The notes under the pieces were generated by a model. The model saw only the letters and a program-made list of their open reading frames with translations, was not told where the DNA came from and made no database searches. The position numbers and the translations under genes are program-made. A DNA stretch of 64,000 nucleotides from assembly GCA_020636215.1 (NCBI GenBank), contig JACJYG010000014.1, positions 1 through 64,000 of the forward strand, written 5' to 3'. This document shows positions 26,353 through 34,805 of this stretch, piece by piece (position 1 is the stretch's first letter; every line of letters starts with the position of its first letter). This DNA is from Lewinellaceae bacterium. GTDB taxonomy: Bacteria; Bacteroidota; Bacteroidia; Chitinophagales; Saprospiraceae.

Positions 26353-28809
26353 TTATTCGCTCCTCAGAGATTTCACCGGGTTGGCCAGCGCGGCTTTAAT
26401 ACTCTGGAAGCTCACCGTCAGAAAGGCAATGGCCACCGCTGCCACCCCGGCAATGGCAAATACCCACCAGTGGATGTTGATGCGGTAGGCAAAATCCCCA
26501 AGCCATTGGTTCATTGTCCACCAGCCGATTGGCATGGCGATCAGAATAGACAGTAAGACCAGCTTGAGAAAATCTCTGGACAGCAGGGCGACCAAATTTC
26601 CGGATGTGGCGCCGAGAATTTTTCGGACGCCAATTTCTTTGGTGCGTTGTTCGGCCATGAAGCTGGCCAGGCCAAACAGGCCGAGGCAGGAAACCAGGAT
26701 GGCCAGCAGGGCGAAAATGCCGGCAATTTGCCCCACCCGTTGCTCGGCAACGTACATTTTTGCAAAGGAATCATCGAGGAACTGGTAGGAAAAAGGCTGG
26801 CTGGGCGCCATTTGCTTCCAATTGCGTTCCAGGGCTGCAATGACGTTCTCGCTTTCGTCGGCCTGATAGCGGAAGGAGATCAATCCACCAGATTTATCCA
26901 GTTGTAGGCTCAGCGCACCGATGTTCTCGCGCAGGCTCGCCCAGTTGAAATCTTTTACCACGCCGATGATGGTCAATTCCACAAAATCTTCGGGAGCTGG
27001 TTTCCCCTGGAAGTGGCCGGCCATAGTGTACACTTTTTTACCAATGGGATCGTCGAAGCCAAATTTTTTCGCCGCCGTTTCATTCAGGACGATAGCGGTG
27101 CTGTCGGACGGAAAGGCCCGGTCGAAGAAACGGCCTTTGACCAGCTCCATGCCCAGGGTGCTGAGGTAATCGTAATCCGCACGCCAGGCCTGCATATTGA
27201 CCGAATTATCATCCCGGAACTCGCGGGTGCGGGTAAAGCTGGTATTGGAGCGGCTCGATGGAATGGGTAAATAAGAACTAATGGTGGCCGATTGTACGGC
27301 GGGCTGCTTCAACAGTTCCTGTTTGAAGGCCTCTACGTTTTCGCCCAGCGCATTGGCATCATTGAGGATAATTACCTGGTCTTTCTGGAAGCCGATCTTT
27401 TTGTTGCGGATATAATTCAATTGCTGGAAAACGATCAGGGTGGCAATGATGAGCACGACGGCAGTCGTAAACTGGAACACAACTAATCCGTTGCGCAGGC
27501 CGCCATGTTTGGCCTGCACGCCCAGCCGCCCTTTCAACACCTGTATGGAGTCGAAGGCGGAGAGGAAAAATGCCGGATAACTTCCGGCCAGCAAGCCTAC
27601 CAGGCCGATACCGCTCAGCAAGGCCAGCCAAAACAAGCCGCTTTGCCAGGGTAGCTCGAGTTGCCGGCTGGCCAATTCGCTGAAACCCGGCAGGGCGAGC
27701 ACAACGATACCCAGAGCCAATAGAACAGCAAGGGCCGCCATCAACACGGATTCGCTGAGGAATTGCCCCGCCAGCGAGGAGCGCTGCCCGCCCAGCACTT
27801 TTCGAACCCCGATCTCTTTGGCGCGGTGCGCAGAACGGGCCGTAGTAAGGTTCATGAAATTGATACAGGCAATCAGCAGAATGAACAAAGCGATGGCGCC
27901 AAATATCCAGATGTATTGGATATTGCCATTTGCCTCCAGTTCAGCCATCAGGCCGGAATGCAGGTGTATATCGGTGAGCGCTTGTATATCATATAAAACA
28001 TACTGCCCCGTCGCCTCGAAGTCTTCGAGGGTCATGCCCAGCAACTGACTGGCCGTTTCTCGCAATTTAGCGACCGACAAGGCCTTGAACTTCTCCCTGA
28101 AATCTTCGAAACCTACACCCGGCCTCAAAAGCAGGTACGTTTGAAAATTATTGCTGACCGCCCATAAAGCTGAAGATTCCTTGATCTCTTCATTGCCGTT
28201 CATAGACAGGAGGAAATCGGCGTGGAAATGGGAACGGGCCGGAATCTCATCAAATACAGCGCTGATTTTCCAGCGATCCCGGTTTTCGAGCATTAGGGTT
28301 TGGCCCATGGCCAGAGGCGCCGAACCGAAATATTGCTCCGCCTTGCCCTTCGAAATAGCAATGCTATTCGGCTGTGCCAGGCAGGAACGGGCATCGCCTT
28401 CCAGCACTTTTATTGGAAATAACTCGAAGAAAGTACTGTCCACCGTCAGCACGTGCTCCTCTCTAAAGTTTTGCTGGCCATCGCCATCCCGCTTCACCAG
28501 GTAGCTGCCATAATCGCGGAAACGACAGTAGGACTGTACTTCGGGCAGTTCCTGCAGGGCGTCTGGCCCTAATGTTGGCCCGGAAACGGCCATTGCTGCG
28601 ACGTTGCCGCCAAAATTCATGTCAAAATAGGGGCGCACAATCCGCTCGGCATTGGGGTTCCAGCGGTCATAGCTCAGTTCATGAGCGATGTACAAACAGA
28701 TGAGCATCGTGCAGGCAATGCCTACCGCCAGGCCGAAGATGTTGATGAAGCTATAGCCTTTGTGCTTTGTAAGGTTGCGCAAGGCGATCTTTAAATAACT
28801 TTGTATCAT
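26353..28809 (-). CDS. MacB/FtsX-type ABC permease, paralogue 2
   Basis: 818 residues from the ATG of MIQSYLKIALRNLTKHKGYS. An upstream in-frame start would add 33 residues from the spacer and misplace TM1. Coupling motifs EIGVRKVLGGQRSSLAGQF and EIGVRKILGATSGNLVALL; end ALANPVKSLRSE. Slightly longer than its neighbours because of an insert in the second periplasmic domain (VYTMAGHFQGKPAPEDFVEL). Order and strand place it second in the permease row. Confidence 0.94.
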   Translation of the reverse strand: MIQSYLKIALRNLTKHKGYSFINIFGLAVGIACTMLICLYIAHELSYDRWNPNAERIVRPYFDMNFGGNVAAMAVSGPTLGPDALQELPEVQSYCRFRDYGSYLVKRDGDGQQNFREEHVLTVDSTFFELFPIKVLEGDARSCLAQPNSIAISKGKAEQYFGSAPLAMGQTLMLENRDRWKISAVFDEIPARSHFHADFLLSMNGNEEIKESSALWAVSNNFQTYLLLRPGVGFEDFREKFKALSVAKLRETASQLLGMTLEDFEATGQYVLYDIQALTDIHLHSGLMAELEANGNIQYIWIFGAIALFILLIACINFMNLTTARSAHRAKEIGVRKVLGGQRSSLAGQFLSESVLMAALAVLLALGIVVLALPGFSELASRQLELPWQSGLFWLALLSGIGLVGLLAGSYPAFFLSAFDSIQVLKGRLGVQAKHGGLRNGLVVFQFTTAVVLIIATLIVFQQLNYIRNKKIGFQKDQVIILNDANALGENVEAFKQELLKQPAVQSATISSYLPIPSSRSNTSFTRTREFRDDNSVNMQAWRADYDYLSTLGMELVKGRFFDRAFPSDSTAIVLNETAAKKFGFDDPIGKKVYTMAGHFQGKPAPEDFVELTIIGVVKDFNWASLRENIGALSLQLDKSGGLISFRYQADESENVIAALERNWKQMAPSQPFSYQFLDDSFAKMYVAEQRVGQIAGIFALLAILVSCLGLFGLASFMAEQRTKEIGVRKILGATSGNLVALLSRDFLKLVLLSILIAMPIGWWTMNQWLGDFAYRINIHWWVFAIAGVAAVAIAFLTVSFQSIKAALANPVKSLRSE

Positions 28810-28859
28810 GCTATGGTGTTTTTCACGATTAAAACCATCCAACCATCCAGCCATTATTA

Positions 28860-28886
28860 TCCGCCGAAGCTTTATGCGGAGGCGGG
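28860..28886. repeat. GC-rich TCCGCCGAAGC palindrome
   Basis: TCCGCCGAAGCTTTATGCGG followed by AGGCGGG. It is related to the palindromes at 11277, 53991, 56372 and 61502 and lies in the spacer between two permease genes. Confidence 0.5.
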
Positions 28887-28892
28887 CAGCCA

Positions 28893-28919
28893 TTTTCAAC
28901 CGGCTCATCAGAGAAGGCC
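28893..28919. repeat. 27-bp 3'-flank repeat, copy C (diverged)
   Basis: About 23 of 27 bases match copies A and B. It stands just past the stop codon of permease paralogue 1, as the other copies do for their genes. Confidence 0.5.
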
Positions 28920-28921
28920 AA

Positions 28922-31354
28922 TCACTCGCTTCGCAGCGATTCCACCGGGTTGGCCAGGGCTGCTTTGACGCTTTGGAAACCCACCGTCAGGAAAGCCACC
29001 AGTATAGCCACCATACCAGCCAGTACGAACACCCACCATTGGATATTAATGCGGTAGGCAAAATCCTGCAACCATTTATCCATGAAGTAATAAGCCAGTG
29101 GGGTGGCGATGCCGAGGGCAATGAGCACGAGTTTCAAAAAATCTTTGGATAACAGCCCTACAATACCTTCTGTCGTAGCGCCAAGTACTTTTCGAATGCC
29201 GATCTCTTTGGTGCGTTGTTGTGCGGCGTGAGCCGCCAGGCCAAACAAGCCGAGGCAGGAGATCAGGATGGCCAGCAGGCCAAAGCCTTTACAGGTAGCG
29301 GACAGCCGGCTTTCGTCCTGATAAAATTTGGCGATGCGCTCGTCGAGAAAGCCGCCTTCGAAGACCTGCTCCGGCAGCACTTCGTCGTAGGCCTGTTGTA
29401 TAGCGGCAAGGGTGCCTGGTATGTCGTCAGGGCGGATCTTTACGCCGGTTTCCCAGAAATAATCCCGGCGGGGCGCCATCAGCAGCGGCAGGTGTTCCTG
29501 ATGGAGGCTATGGGTGTGAAAATCTTCCACTACACCCGTAATCTCCACCATTTGTGTGGAGCCCAGCCGTAGTTTTTGCCCGACAGCTTCTGCTGGGTTA
29601 TTGATGCCCAATTTGCGCAGCAGGGTTCTGTTCACCACGCCCTGGCGAATGGTGTCGGACGGGGGGTACCAGTTTCCCGCGAGCAGGTGTAAGCCATAGG
29701 TTTTCTGGTAATCGGCATCGCAAAATTTCAGGGTGAGGGCGTAGGGTTCGTCCTCCGGGCGGGAGGCATAGCGGAAATTGGTTCCCCAGGTGTTGCCGGA
29801 AAGCGGTTGGTCGCTGCTGAAGCTTACCGAGTTCACCGTGGGAATTTGCAGCAGCGCTTGCTTGAGGGCGGTTTGGCGGGCGACCGAGGTGCTGTCGGCG
29901 CCAATGGTAAAAGTGTATACTAAATTTTTAGAAAAACCGAGGTCGCGCGAACGGATATAGTCCAGTTGCAGCAGGGTGATGAGGGCCCCAATGATGAGTC
30001 CCTGGGCAATGACGAACTGAAGGATGACGAGTGATTTGCGCAGCGAGATCCCGACGGTTTTCTCCTGGGCGGCCTGGCTCCGCAGCGCCGCCACGGGCTT
30101 AAAGCTAGCCAACGCCAGGGCGGGGTAGAGCCCGGCCAGCAGGGTAACCGCCACGGATGTAAGCGCGAGAAAGCCCCAAACCATCGGGTTTGTCAAAATT
30201 GGCGCTTCGGCCGGCACATCGGACACATATTGGAGCAGTGGCGAGCAAAGGGCCGCCAAATTGACCCCTAACAGCACCGATACCGCTACAATGAGCCCCG
30301 TTTCGGTCAAAAACTGGGCGGCCAGTTGGCCTCGTTGCCCGCCCAGCGTTTTCCGAACGCCAACTTCTTTGGCCCGCAGCGTCGACTGCGCCGTAGCGAG
30401 GTTGATGAAATTGAAGCAGGCCATGATCAGGATCAGGAAACCAATACCGCTCAGTATCCGCAGGCGGGCCTTGCTGACCTGATGCGTTCCGGAATGCCCG
30501 AAGCGCTCGTCGAAGTGCAGTTCCGATAAGGGCTGAAGCAAGTGGGTACGGCTTTTGCGGCCGTTCCGGTCTTTATATTCTTCCGCTCCGATGCCGGCCA
30601 ACACCGCCTGAGCAGCCTCCATCTGGCCTTTGTTTCCCAGTAGCGCGTAGACCTGATTATTGGAGCTGCAACTGGTCCAGCTCTCCTCGTAGAAAAATAA
30701 ATCGGAATGGCCCTTCAGCGTTTGCCAGCTGCATAAAACCGGAATGGGGAAATCGCAATTACCCGGTAAATCGGCGATCACCCCCTTTACCGTCATCGGA
30801 ACGATGTTGTCGACGATCAGGGTTTGGCCTAAGGCCTGCTGCGGGCTATCGAAAAATTTCCTGGCCCACTGCTCATTCAATACGATGGTGTTGGGTTCGG
30901 AAAGAACAGCAGCCGGGCCGCCCGCAACCCAGTTGAGGCCGAATATCCCGGAAAAGGACGGTTCCACGAAAAAGCCGGTTTCACCATCCGACAAGTTGAA
31001 TTTTTTCAACGGCGTCCCTCCATTCGGATCGGGCAGGGACAGCGATGGCCAAAATTCTTTCGCCCGGCTCATCGCCTCGAATTGGCTCACTGAAGCCTCT
31101 ATCGCGTCCATAGCCGAAATGGGCGTGCAGACTTCGAAAAACTCACTTCCTTCCGCGGATTTCGAGGTCGATACAACCCGCACGATCCGATCGTAGTTCA
31201 GAAAATTTTTATTAAAACTCAGTTCATAGCTGACCATGCGGAAAATGAGCAGCACCGCGGCAATGCCCACCGTTAGCCCGATGAGGGTCACCGCACTGTA
31301 GATCTTATTTTTCCGCAGCGTGCGGAGGGCGATTTTCAGGTGATTCTGGAACAT
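28922..31354 (-). CDS. MacB/FtsX-type ABC permease, paralogue 1 (operon-proximal)
   Basis: 810 residues, start MFQNHLKIALRTLRKNKIYS. First complete permease after the ATPase genes. Coupling motifs EVGVRKTLGGQRGQLAAQF and EIGIRKVLGATTEGIVGLL. The region after TM1 reads YELSFNKNFLNYDRIVRVVS. The end ALANPVESLRSE and the 3' flank are shared with paralogues 3 and 6. A relic of a further permease lies in the 312-base gap on its 5' side. Confidence 0.94.
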   Translation of the reverse strand: MFQNHLKIALRTLRKNKIYSAVTLIGLTVGIAAVLLIFRMVSYELSFNKNFLNYDRIVRVVSTSKSAEGSEFFEVCTPISAMDAIEASVSQFEAMSRAKEFWPSLSLPDPNGGTPLKKFNLSDGETGFFVEPSFSGIFGLNWVAGGPAAVLSEPNTIVLNEQWARKFFDSPQQALGQTLIVDNIVPMTVKGVIADLPGNCDFPIPVLCSWQTLKGHSDLFFYEESWTSCSSNNQVYALLGNKGQMEAAQAVLAGIGAEEYKDRNGRKSRTHLLQPLSELHFDERFGHSGTHQVSKARLRILSGIGFLILIMACFNFINLATAQSTLRAKEVGVRKTLGGQRGQLAAQFLTETGLIVAVSVLLGVNLAALCSPLLQYVSDVPAEAPILTNPMVWGFLALTSVAVTLLAGLYPALALASFKPVAALRSQAAQEKTVGISLRKSLVILQFVIAQGLIIGALITLLQLDYIRSRDLGFSKNLVYTFTIGADSTSVARQTALKQALLQIPTVNSVSFSSDQPLSGNTWGTNFRYASRPEDEPYALTLKFCDADYQKTYGLHLLAGNWYPPSDTIRQGVVNRTLLRKLGINNPAEAVGQKLRLGSTQMVEITGVVEDFHTHSLHQEHLPLLMAPRRDYFWETGVKIRPDDIPGTLAAIQQAYDEVLPEQVFEGGFLDERIAKFYQDESRLSATCKGFGLLAILISCLGLFGLAAHAAQQRTKEIGIRKVLGATTEGIVGLLSKDFLKLVLIALGIATPLAYYFMDKWLQDFAYRINIQWWVFVLAGMVAILVAFLTVGFQSVKAALANPVESLRSE

Positions 31355-31375
31355 TAGGTAGTGTTTTTTTTGTGG

Positions 31376-31490
31376 TTTCAGGGTTTGAAGTTTCAGGGTT
31401 TCAGGTTACAGGGTTACAGGTTACAAGTTTCAGGTTACAGGTTACAAGTTTCAGGGTTACAGGTTTTAGGGTTTCAGGGTTTCAGGTTTT
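31376..31490. repeat. Degenerate tandem repeat, units of 7-8 bp (CAGGTTA/CAGGGTTT)
   Basis: About 15 imperfect units such as TTTCAGGGTTTCAGGTTACA. It begins about 20 bases before the paralogue 1 start codon, so it forms the leader of that gene. A plus-strand open frame across it is an artefact of the repeat. Confidence 0.7.
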
Positions 31491-31549
31491 TTACCCGGCT
31501 GATCCCGACAGTTGTCGGGAGAGGACGGGCGGGGTTCAGGGATAGAGCC

Positions 31550-31653
31550 GACCATACAAAAAAAGCCAGCGGGGAGGCAAATAAGTTAGCAAAGAGGGCC
31601 AACTTCAAAAAATCAATTGTTAACAGTCGGGTGATTGCCTCCCACGCTGCGGG
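31550..31653 (-). pseudogene. Remnant of an eighth FtsX permease
   Basis: The minus strand reads AAWEAITRLLTIDFLKLALF then ANLFASPLAFFVW. It aligns with GATTEGIVGLLSKDFLKLVL...ASPLAYYFM of the second FtsX domain of the neighbouring permeases. A stop pair (TAATAA) stands directly upstream and the sequence decays downstream. Clear relic of a permease that once sat between the ATPase genes and paralogue 1. Confidence 0.7.
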
Positions 31654-31666
31654 TTATTAGGGTAAT

Positions 31667-32353
31667 TCAATCTTTACTGTCCACCGGGCCATCCTCTCGT
31701 ACAAATCCATCTTCCAGCTTAATGACTCTGGCGCCGTATTGTGCATTTTTCTCATTGTGCGTCACCTGGATAATGGTCATGCCTTCCTGGTGCAATTGCG
31801 CAAACAAGTCCATGATTTGCGCTCCCTGTGAGGTGTGCAGGTTGCCGGTAGGTTCATCGGCCAGCAACAAGCGGGGCTTGCCGATGATGGCGCGGGCGAT
31901 GCCCACCAACTGTTGCTGCCCGCCGGAAAGTTGGTGGGGAAACAGGTCTTTCTTAGCCACCATATTGAAGCGGTCGAGTACATCGGCGACCAGCGATTTT
32001 CGCTCCGAGCTTTTTACGCCGCGATAGAGTAGGGGCGTTTCGATGTTTTCATAAACCGTGAGTTCATCAATGAGGTGGTACGCCTGAAAGACGAAGCCGA
32101 TGTAGTGCTTATGCAGTTCCGTCCGCTTTTTTTCATTGAATTTGTGCACCGGCTCGTCGTAAAATGAGTATTCCCCGTTATCGGGCTGGTCCAGCATACC
32201 CAAAATGTTGAGCAAGGTAGTTTTCCCCGACCCACTGGGCCCCATGATGGTGACGAACTCGCCCGGCCGCACCTGAAGGCTGATATCGCGCAGCACCCAG
32301 GTTTTGAGCAATCCGTTTTTGTAAAAGCGTTCTATGTTGGCTAGTTGGATCAT
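31667..32353 (-). CDS. MacB/LolD-type ABC transporter ATPase
   Basis: 228 residues from the ATG of MIQLANIERFYKNG; a GTG 33 bases upstream is less likely. Walker A GPSGSGKTTLLN (about 38-49), Q-loop FVFQAYHLIDELTVYENIE, signature LSGGQQQLVGIARA, Walker B LLLADEPTGN, H-loop VTHNEKNA. In the signature the usual Arg after LSGGQQQ is Leu. Belongs to the MacB/LolD/FtsE family that energises FtsX-type permeases. Lies between the other ATPase gene and the permease row, so it should serve several of them. Confidence 0.95.
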   Translation of the reverse strand: MIQLANIERFYKNGLLKTWVLRDISLQVRPGEFVTIMGPSGSGKTTLLNILGMLDQPDNGEYSFYDEPVHKFNEKKRTELHKHYIGFVFQAYHLIDELTVYENIETPLLYRGVKSSERKSLVADVLDRFNMVAKKDLFPHQLSGGQQQLVGIARAIIGKPRLLLADEPTGNLHTSQGAQIMDLFAQLHQEGMTIIQVTHNEKNAQYGARVIKLEDGFVREDGPVDSKD

Positions 32354-32401
32354 GTCGTTTGTTGTTAATCCCAATCTAAATCCCACAAATAAATTTGTGG
32401 G

Positions 32402-33091
32402 TTACAGATACTGCCTGACCACATTCTCCGTCACCACCTGCCCGTCCAGCATGCGGATGATGCGGTTGCCGAACTCGGCGCAATACTGAGAGTGGGTCAC
32501 CATGAGGATGGTCGTGCCTTCGGCGTTGAGAGAAGAAAGGATCTTCATCACTTCCTCTCCGTTGGAGCTGTCGAGGTTACCGGTCGGCTCGTCAGCCAGG
32601 ATGAGCTTGGGCTTGTTGACCACGGCCCGGGCTACGGCCACCCTTTGTTGCTGGCCACCGGATAATTGCTGCGGGAAGTGGTTGCGGCGGTGCATGATGC
32701 TCATGCCTTCCAGCAATTCCTCTACGCGCTGCTTGCGCTGTGCGCTCGGCACCTTGGTATAGAGCATGGGCAACTCGATGTTTTCAAAGACGGTCAATTC
32801 ATCGATGAGGTTGAAGCTTTGAAAAACGAAGCCCAGATTGTGTTTTCGGATATTGGACCGCTTCCGTTCCGGCAGCATGCCTACTTCCTCTCCATTGAAA
32901 AAATACTCACCGCCGCTCGGGCTGTCGATCATGCCGATGACGTTGAGCAAGGTGGATTTCCCGCAACCGGAAGGGCCCATTACCGAAACGAATTCCCCTT
33001 CGGCGATCTCGAGGCCCACCTCGTTCAGGGCGGTTGTCTCTACTTCATCGGTATGGTAGATCTTAACAAGCTTATTGGTTTTGATCATCAT
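32402..33091 (-). CDS. MacB/LolD-type ABC transporter ATPase
   Basis: 229 residues. Walker A GPSGCGKSTLLN, Q-loop FVFQSFNLIDELTVFENIEL, canonical signature LSGGQQQRVAVARA, Walker B LILADEPTGNLDS, H-loop VTHSQYC. Starts with two adjacent ATG codons; either may be used. It lies 14 bases after the adaptor gene and 48 before the second ATPase gene, in clear operon spacing. It differs from the second ATPase over much of its length, so the two are not a recent duplicate and may form a heterodimer or serve different permeases. Confidence 0.95.
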   Translation of the reverse strand: MMIKTNKLVKIYHTDEVETTALNEVGLEIAEGEFVSVMGPSGCGKSTLLNVIGMIDSPSGGEYFFNGEEVGMLPERKRSNIRKHNLGFVFQSFNLIDELTVFENIELPMLYTKVPSAQRKQRVEELLEGMSIMHRRNHFPQQLSGGQQQRVAVARAVVNKPKLILADEPTGNLDSSNGEEVMKILSSLNAEGTTILMVTHSQYCAEFGNRIIRMLDGQVVTENVVRQYL

Positions 33092-33105
33092 GGATTGTTT
33101 TGTTT

Positions 33106-34356
33106 TTATTTCAACACCAATTCATCTTTCTCACCAAAATTATCATAACTAGACGTAATGACGACCTCTCCTGGCTGCAGGCCGTCCAGGATTTCATAAT
33201 AATTTGGGTTTTGCCGGCCCAGGCGGATCTCCCTTTTGCGGGCGTTCCCACTGGCGGGGTCAACCACGTATACCCAGTTGCCGCCGGTTTTCTGGTAGAA
33301 GCCGCCGCGGGCCAGCAGCATGGCTTCTTCCTCGGCGCTGAGTTCCAGTTTAATGGACAGGGTCTGGCCGCGTTTGATAGCCGAAGGGAATTCACCGACG
33401 AAGAACATATCCGCCTCGAATGCCCCGTTGGCCACCTGTGGGTAGATCTTTTTGATCTTGAGCAGGTACTGTTTCCCGGCAAACTGGAAGCTGCCTTCCT
33501 GGTCGGGGAAAACCCGCGAAATATAGAACTCATCGATCCGCACGCGTACCTTAAAAGTGCGGAGGTCGTCGATCTGGGCGATCTGGGCGCCCCGGCTGAT
33601 GGATTCTCCCAGTTCGGCCGCCAAGCCGGAGAGTTGGCCTTCGATGGGAGCCTTGGCCGTCAGGTTGTCCAGGCTTTGACGGGTAATTTCGAGGTTGCGT
33701 TTCATCAGGCCCAAAGAATTTTCCATTTGGCCTTCCTGGATCTGGGCCGAAAGGCTGTCCTTTTCGATGGTTTTTTTCAGCAGTGCTTTACGGCGGACGA
33801 GGTTTTCGAACTCTGCCTCCATTTCCTCCAGTTCGACCTTAGAGATGACCTGGTCGGCGGCCAGGATGCGGTTGCGCTTGAGGCGTTTTCCCACCAGGTC
33901 GATATTGTATTCGATGTTGAGCAGGGTCTCTTTAAGGTTGAGGCTTTGCTGGTCGCGCAACAGGCTCATGTTCTGGATCTGGCTGATCTGATTGACAATA
34001 TCCGCTTCCTGGTTCAGGTAATTCAGTTGCAGGTCGGGGTTGCTGAGCCGCAGAATGGGTTGCCCCGCCTTGACCATAGCGCCGTCTTCGATGAATTTTT
34101 CTTCCACCTTTCCTCCTTCATTGACGGCGATCACCACCGATCGCACCGGCAGCACGATGCCGGTGACCGGAATGTATTCCTGGAATGCGCCCTGGTGCAC
34201 CGTATCCAGCAGCAGCCGTTCGGTTTCGACATTGAGCTTGGACGTCCCGGCATCTTTGTATACCGACCACCCAAACCATATTATTACGGCAAGGGCGACT
34301 GCTCCGAAGGTTATCCGCTGCCAGGTAAATGTTTTTTTCTCGATCTTCCTATCCAT
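33106..34356 (-). CDS. HlyD/MacA-type membrane-fusion adaptor
   Basis: 416 residues from the ATG of MDRKIEKKTFTWQ; the upstream frame runs through the promoter. One N-terminal TM (about 15-33) anchors it in the inner membrane. Lipoyl-like half motifs VIAVNEGGKVEEKFIEDGAM and later TAKAPIEGQLSGLAAELGES flank a long coiled coil (about 115-230) that would reach an outer-membrane channel. A beta-barrel and membrane-proximal domain (WVYVDPASG... as NWVYVVDPASGNARKREI) close the protein. First gene of the operon; it should bridge the permeases to a TolC-like protein not encoded nearby. Confidence 0.94.
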   Translation of the reverse strand: MDRKIEKKTFTWQRITFGAVALAVIIWFGWSVYKDAGTSKLNVETERLLLDTVHQGAFQEYIPVTGIVLPVRSVVIAVNEGGKVEEKFIEDGAMVKAGQPILRLSNPDLQLNYLNQEADIVNQISQIQNMSLLRDQQSLNLKETLLNIEYNIDLVGKRLKRNRILAADQVISKVELEEMEAEFENLVRRKALLKKTIEKDSLSAQIQEGQMENSLGLMKRNLEITRQSLDNLTAKAPIEGQLSGLAAELGESISRGAQIAQIDDLRTFKVRVRIDEFYISRVFPDQEGSFQFAGKQYLLKIKKIYPQVANGAFEADMFFVGEFPSAIKRGQTLSIKLELSAEEEAMLLARGGFYQKTGGNWVYVVDPASGNARKREIRLGRQNPNYYEILDGLQPGEVVITSSYDNFGEKDELVLK

Positions 34357-34390
34357 GTTAATGTGGCCTTTCTTTTTCAAAAGTGAAAGG

Positions 34391-34406
34391 TTCAAGTGTT
34401 GTGCCA
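34391..34406 (-). promoter_or_regulatory. Sigma-54-type promoter of the permease operon
   Basis: On the minus strand TGGCACAACACTTGAA gives a perfect -24 element TGGCAC, 5-base spacer and TTGAA as -12 element (consensus TTGCW). It lies 35 bases before the adaptor start codon. Together with the palindrome about 65 bases further upstream it is the expected layout for activation by an NtrC-type enhancer-binding protein. Confidence 0.65.
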
Positions 34407-34460
34407 AATTTTCAAAATACTGATTAATAGGCAGTTGTGGAAATAAGCAAAAGTAAAAAG

Positions 34461-34476
34461 TGTTCGATTTCGAACA
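34461..34476. promoter_or_regulatory. Upstream activator palindrome, copy 1
   Basis: TGTTCGATTTCGAACA: perfect 7-bp arms TGTTCGA/TCGAACA around two bases. Its centre is about 65 bases upstream of the -24 element. A related site stands before the second sigma-54-type promoter at 13.3 kb. No enhancer-binding protein gene is in the window. Confidence 0.6.
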
Positions 34477-34483
34477 GTTGGTG

Positions 34484-34638
34484 TGCGGTTTTGGGGTGGA
34501 GGGCAGTTGGCAGCGGGCCGATATTGCCAATTTCCCAGTGCACTACGCTTTCCCCAACCTCATCCGCTACGATGGCGGCCAGTTGAAAAACGGCAATGCC
34601 ATGATCCTGGGCCCCGTATGGGGGGGGCTGGATTTTTA
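34484..34638 (+). pseudogene. Orphan C-terminal fragment of an unknown protein
   Basis: The open frame reads ...WQRADIANFPVHYAFPNLIR, YDGGQLKNGNAMILGPVWGG and LDF before TAA. Its composition is protein-like and its end looks like a natural C-terminus, but it has no start and no family I recognise. It lies in the operon promoter region. Past it, AATAGGGTTTAT (34714-34725) and ATAAACCCTATT (34750-34761) form a perfect 12-bp inverted repeat. Confidence 0.35.
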
Positions 34639-34805
34639 ACAGGCGACATTGTTGTTCTTGAGGTTTTGGGGTATATTTGGGAACGTCCGGGCGGATATTG
34701 CGGATTTACACGCAATAGGGTTTATGAGGTACGCAATGCGGGTTTTGAGATAAACCCTATTTCGGTAGGGCCGGAGTTGGCTTCCATTAATAAATAAAAG
34801 AACAA

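Noticed and set aside
31361..31660. 99-codon plus-strand frame between ATPase and permease genes
   Set aside because: First half is the 7-8-bp repeat, second half is antisense to the permease relic.
33100..34386. 428-codon plus-strand open frame across the adaptor gene
   Set aside because: Antisense to a clear HlyD-type gene; its translation has no domain and mirrors the codon bias of the real gene.
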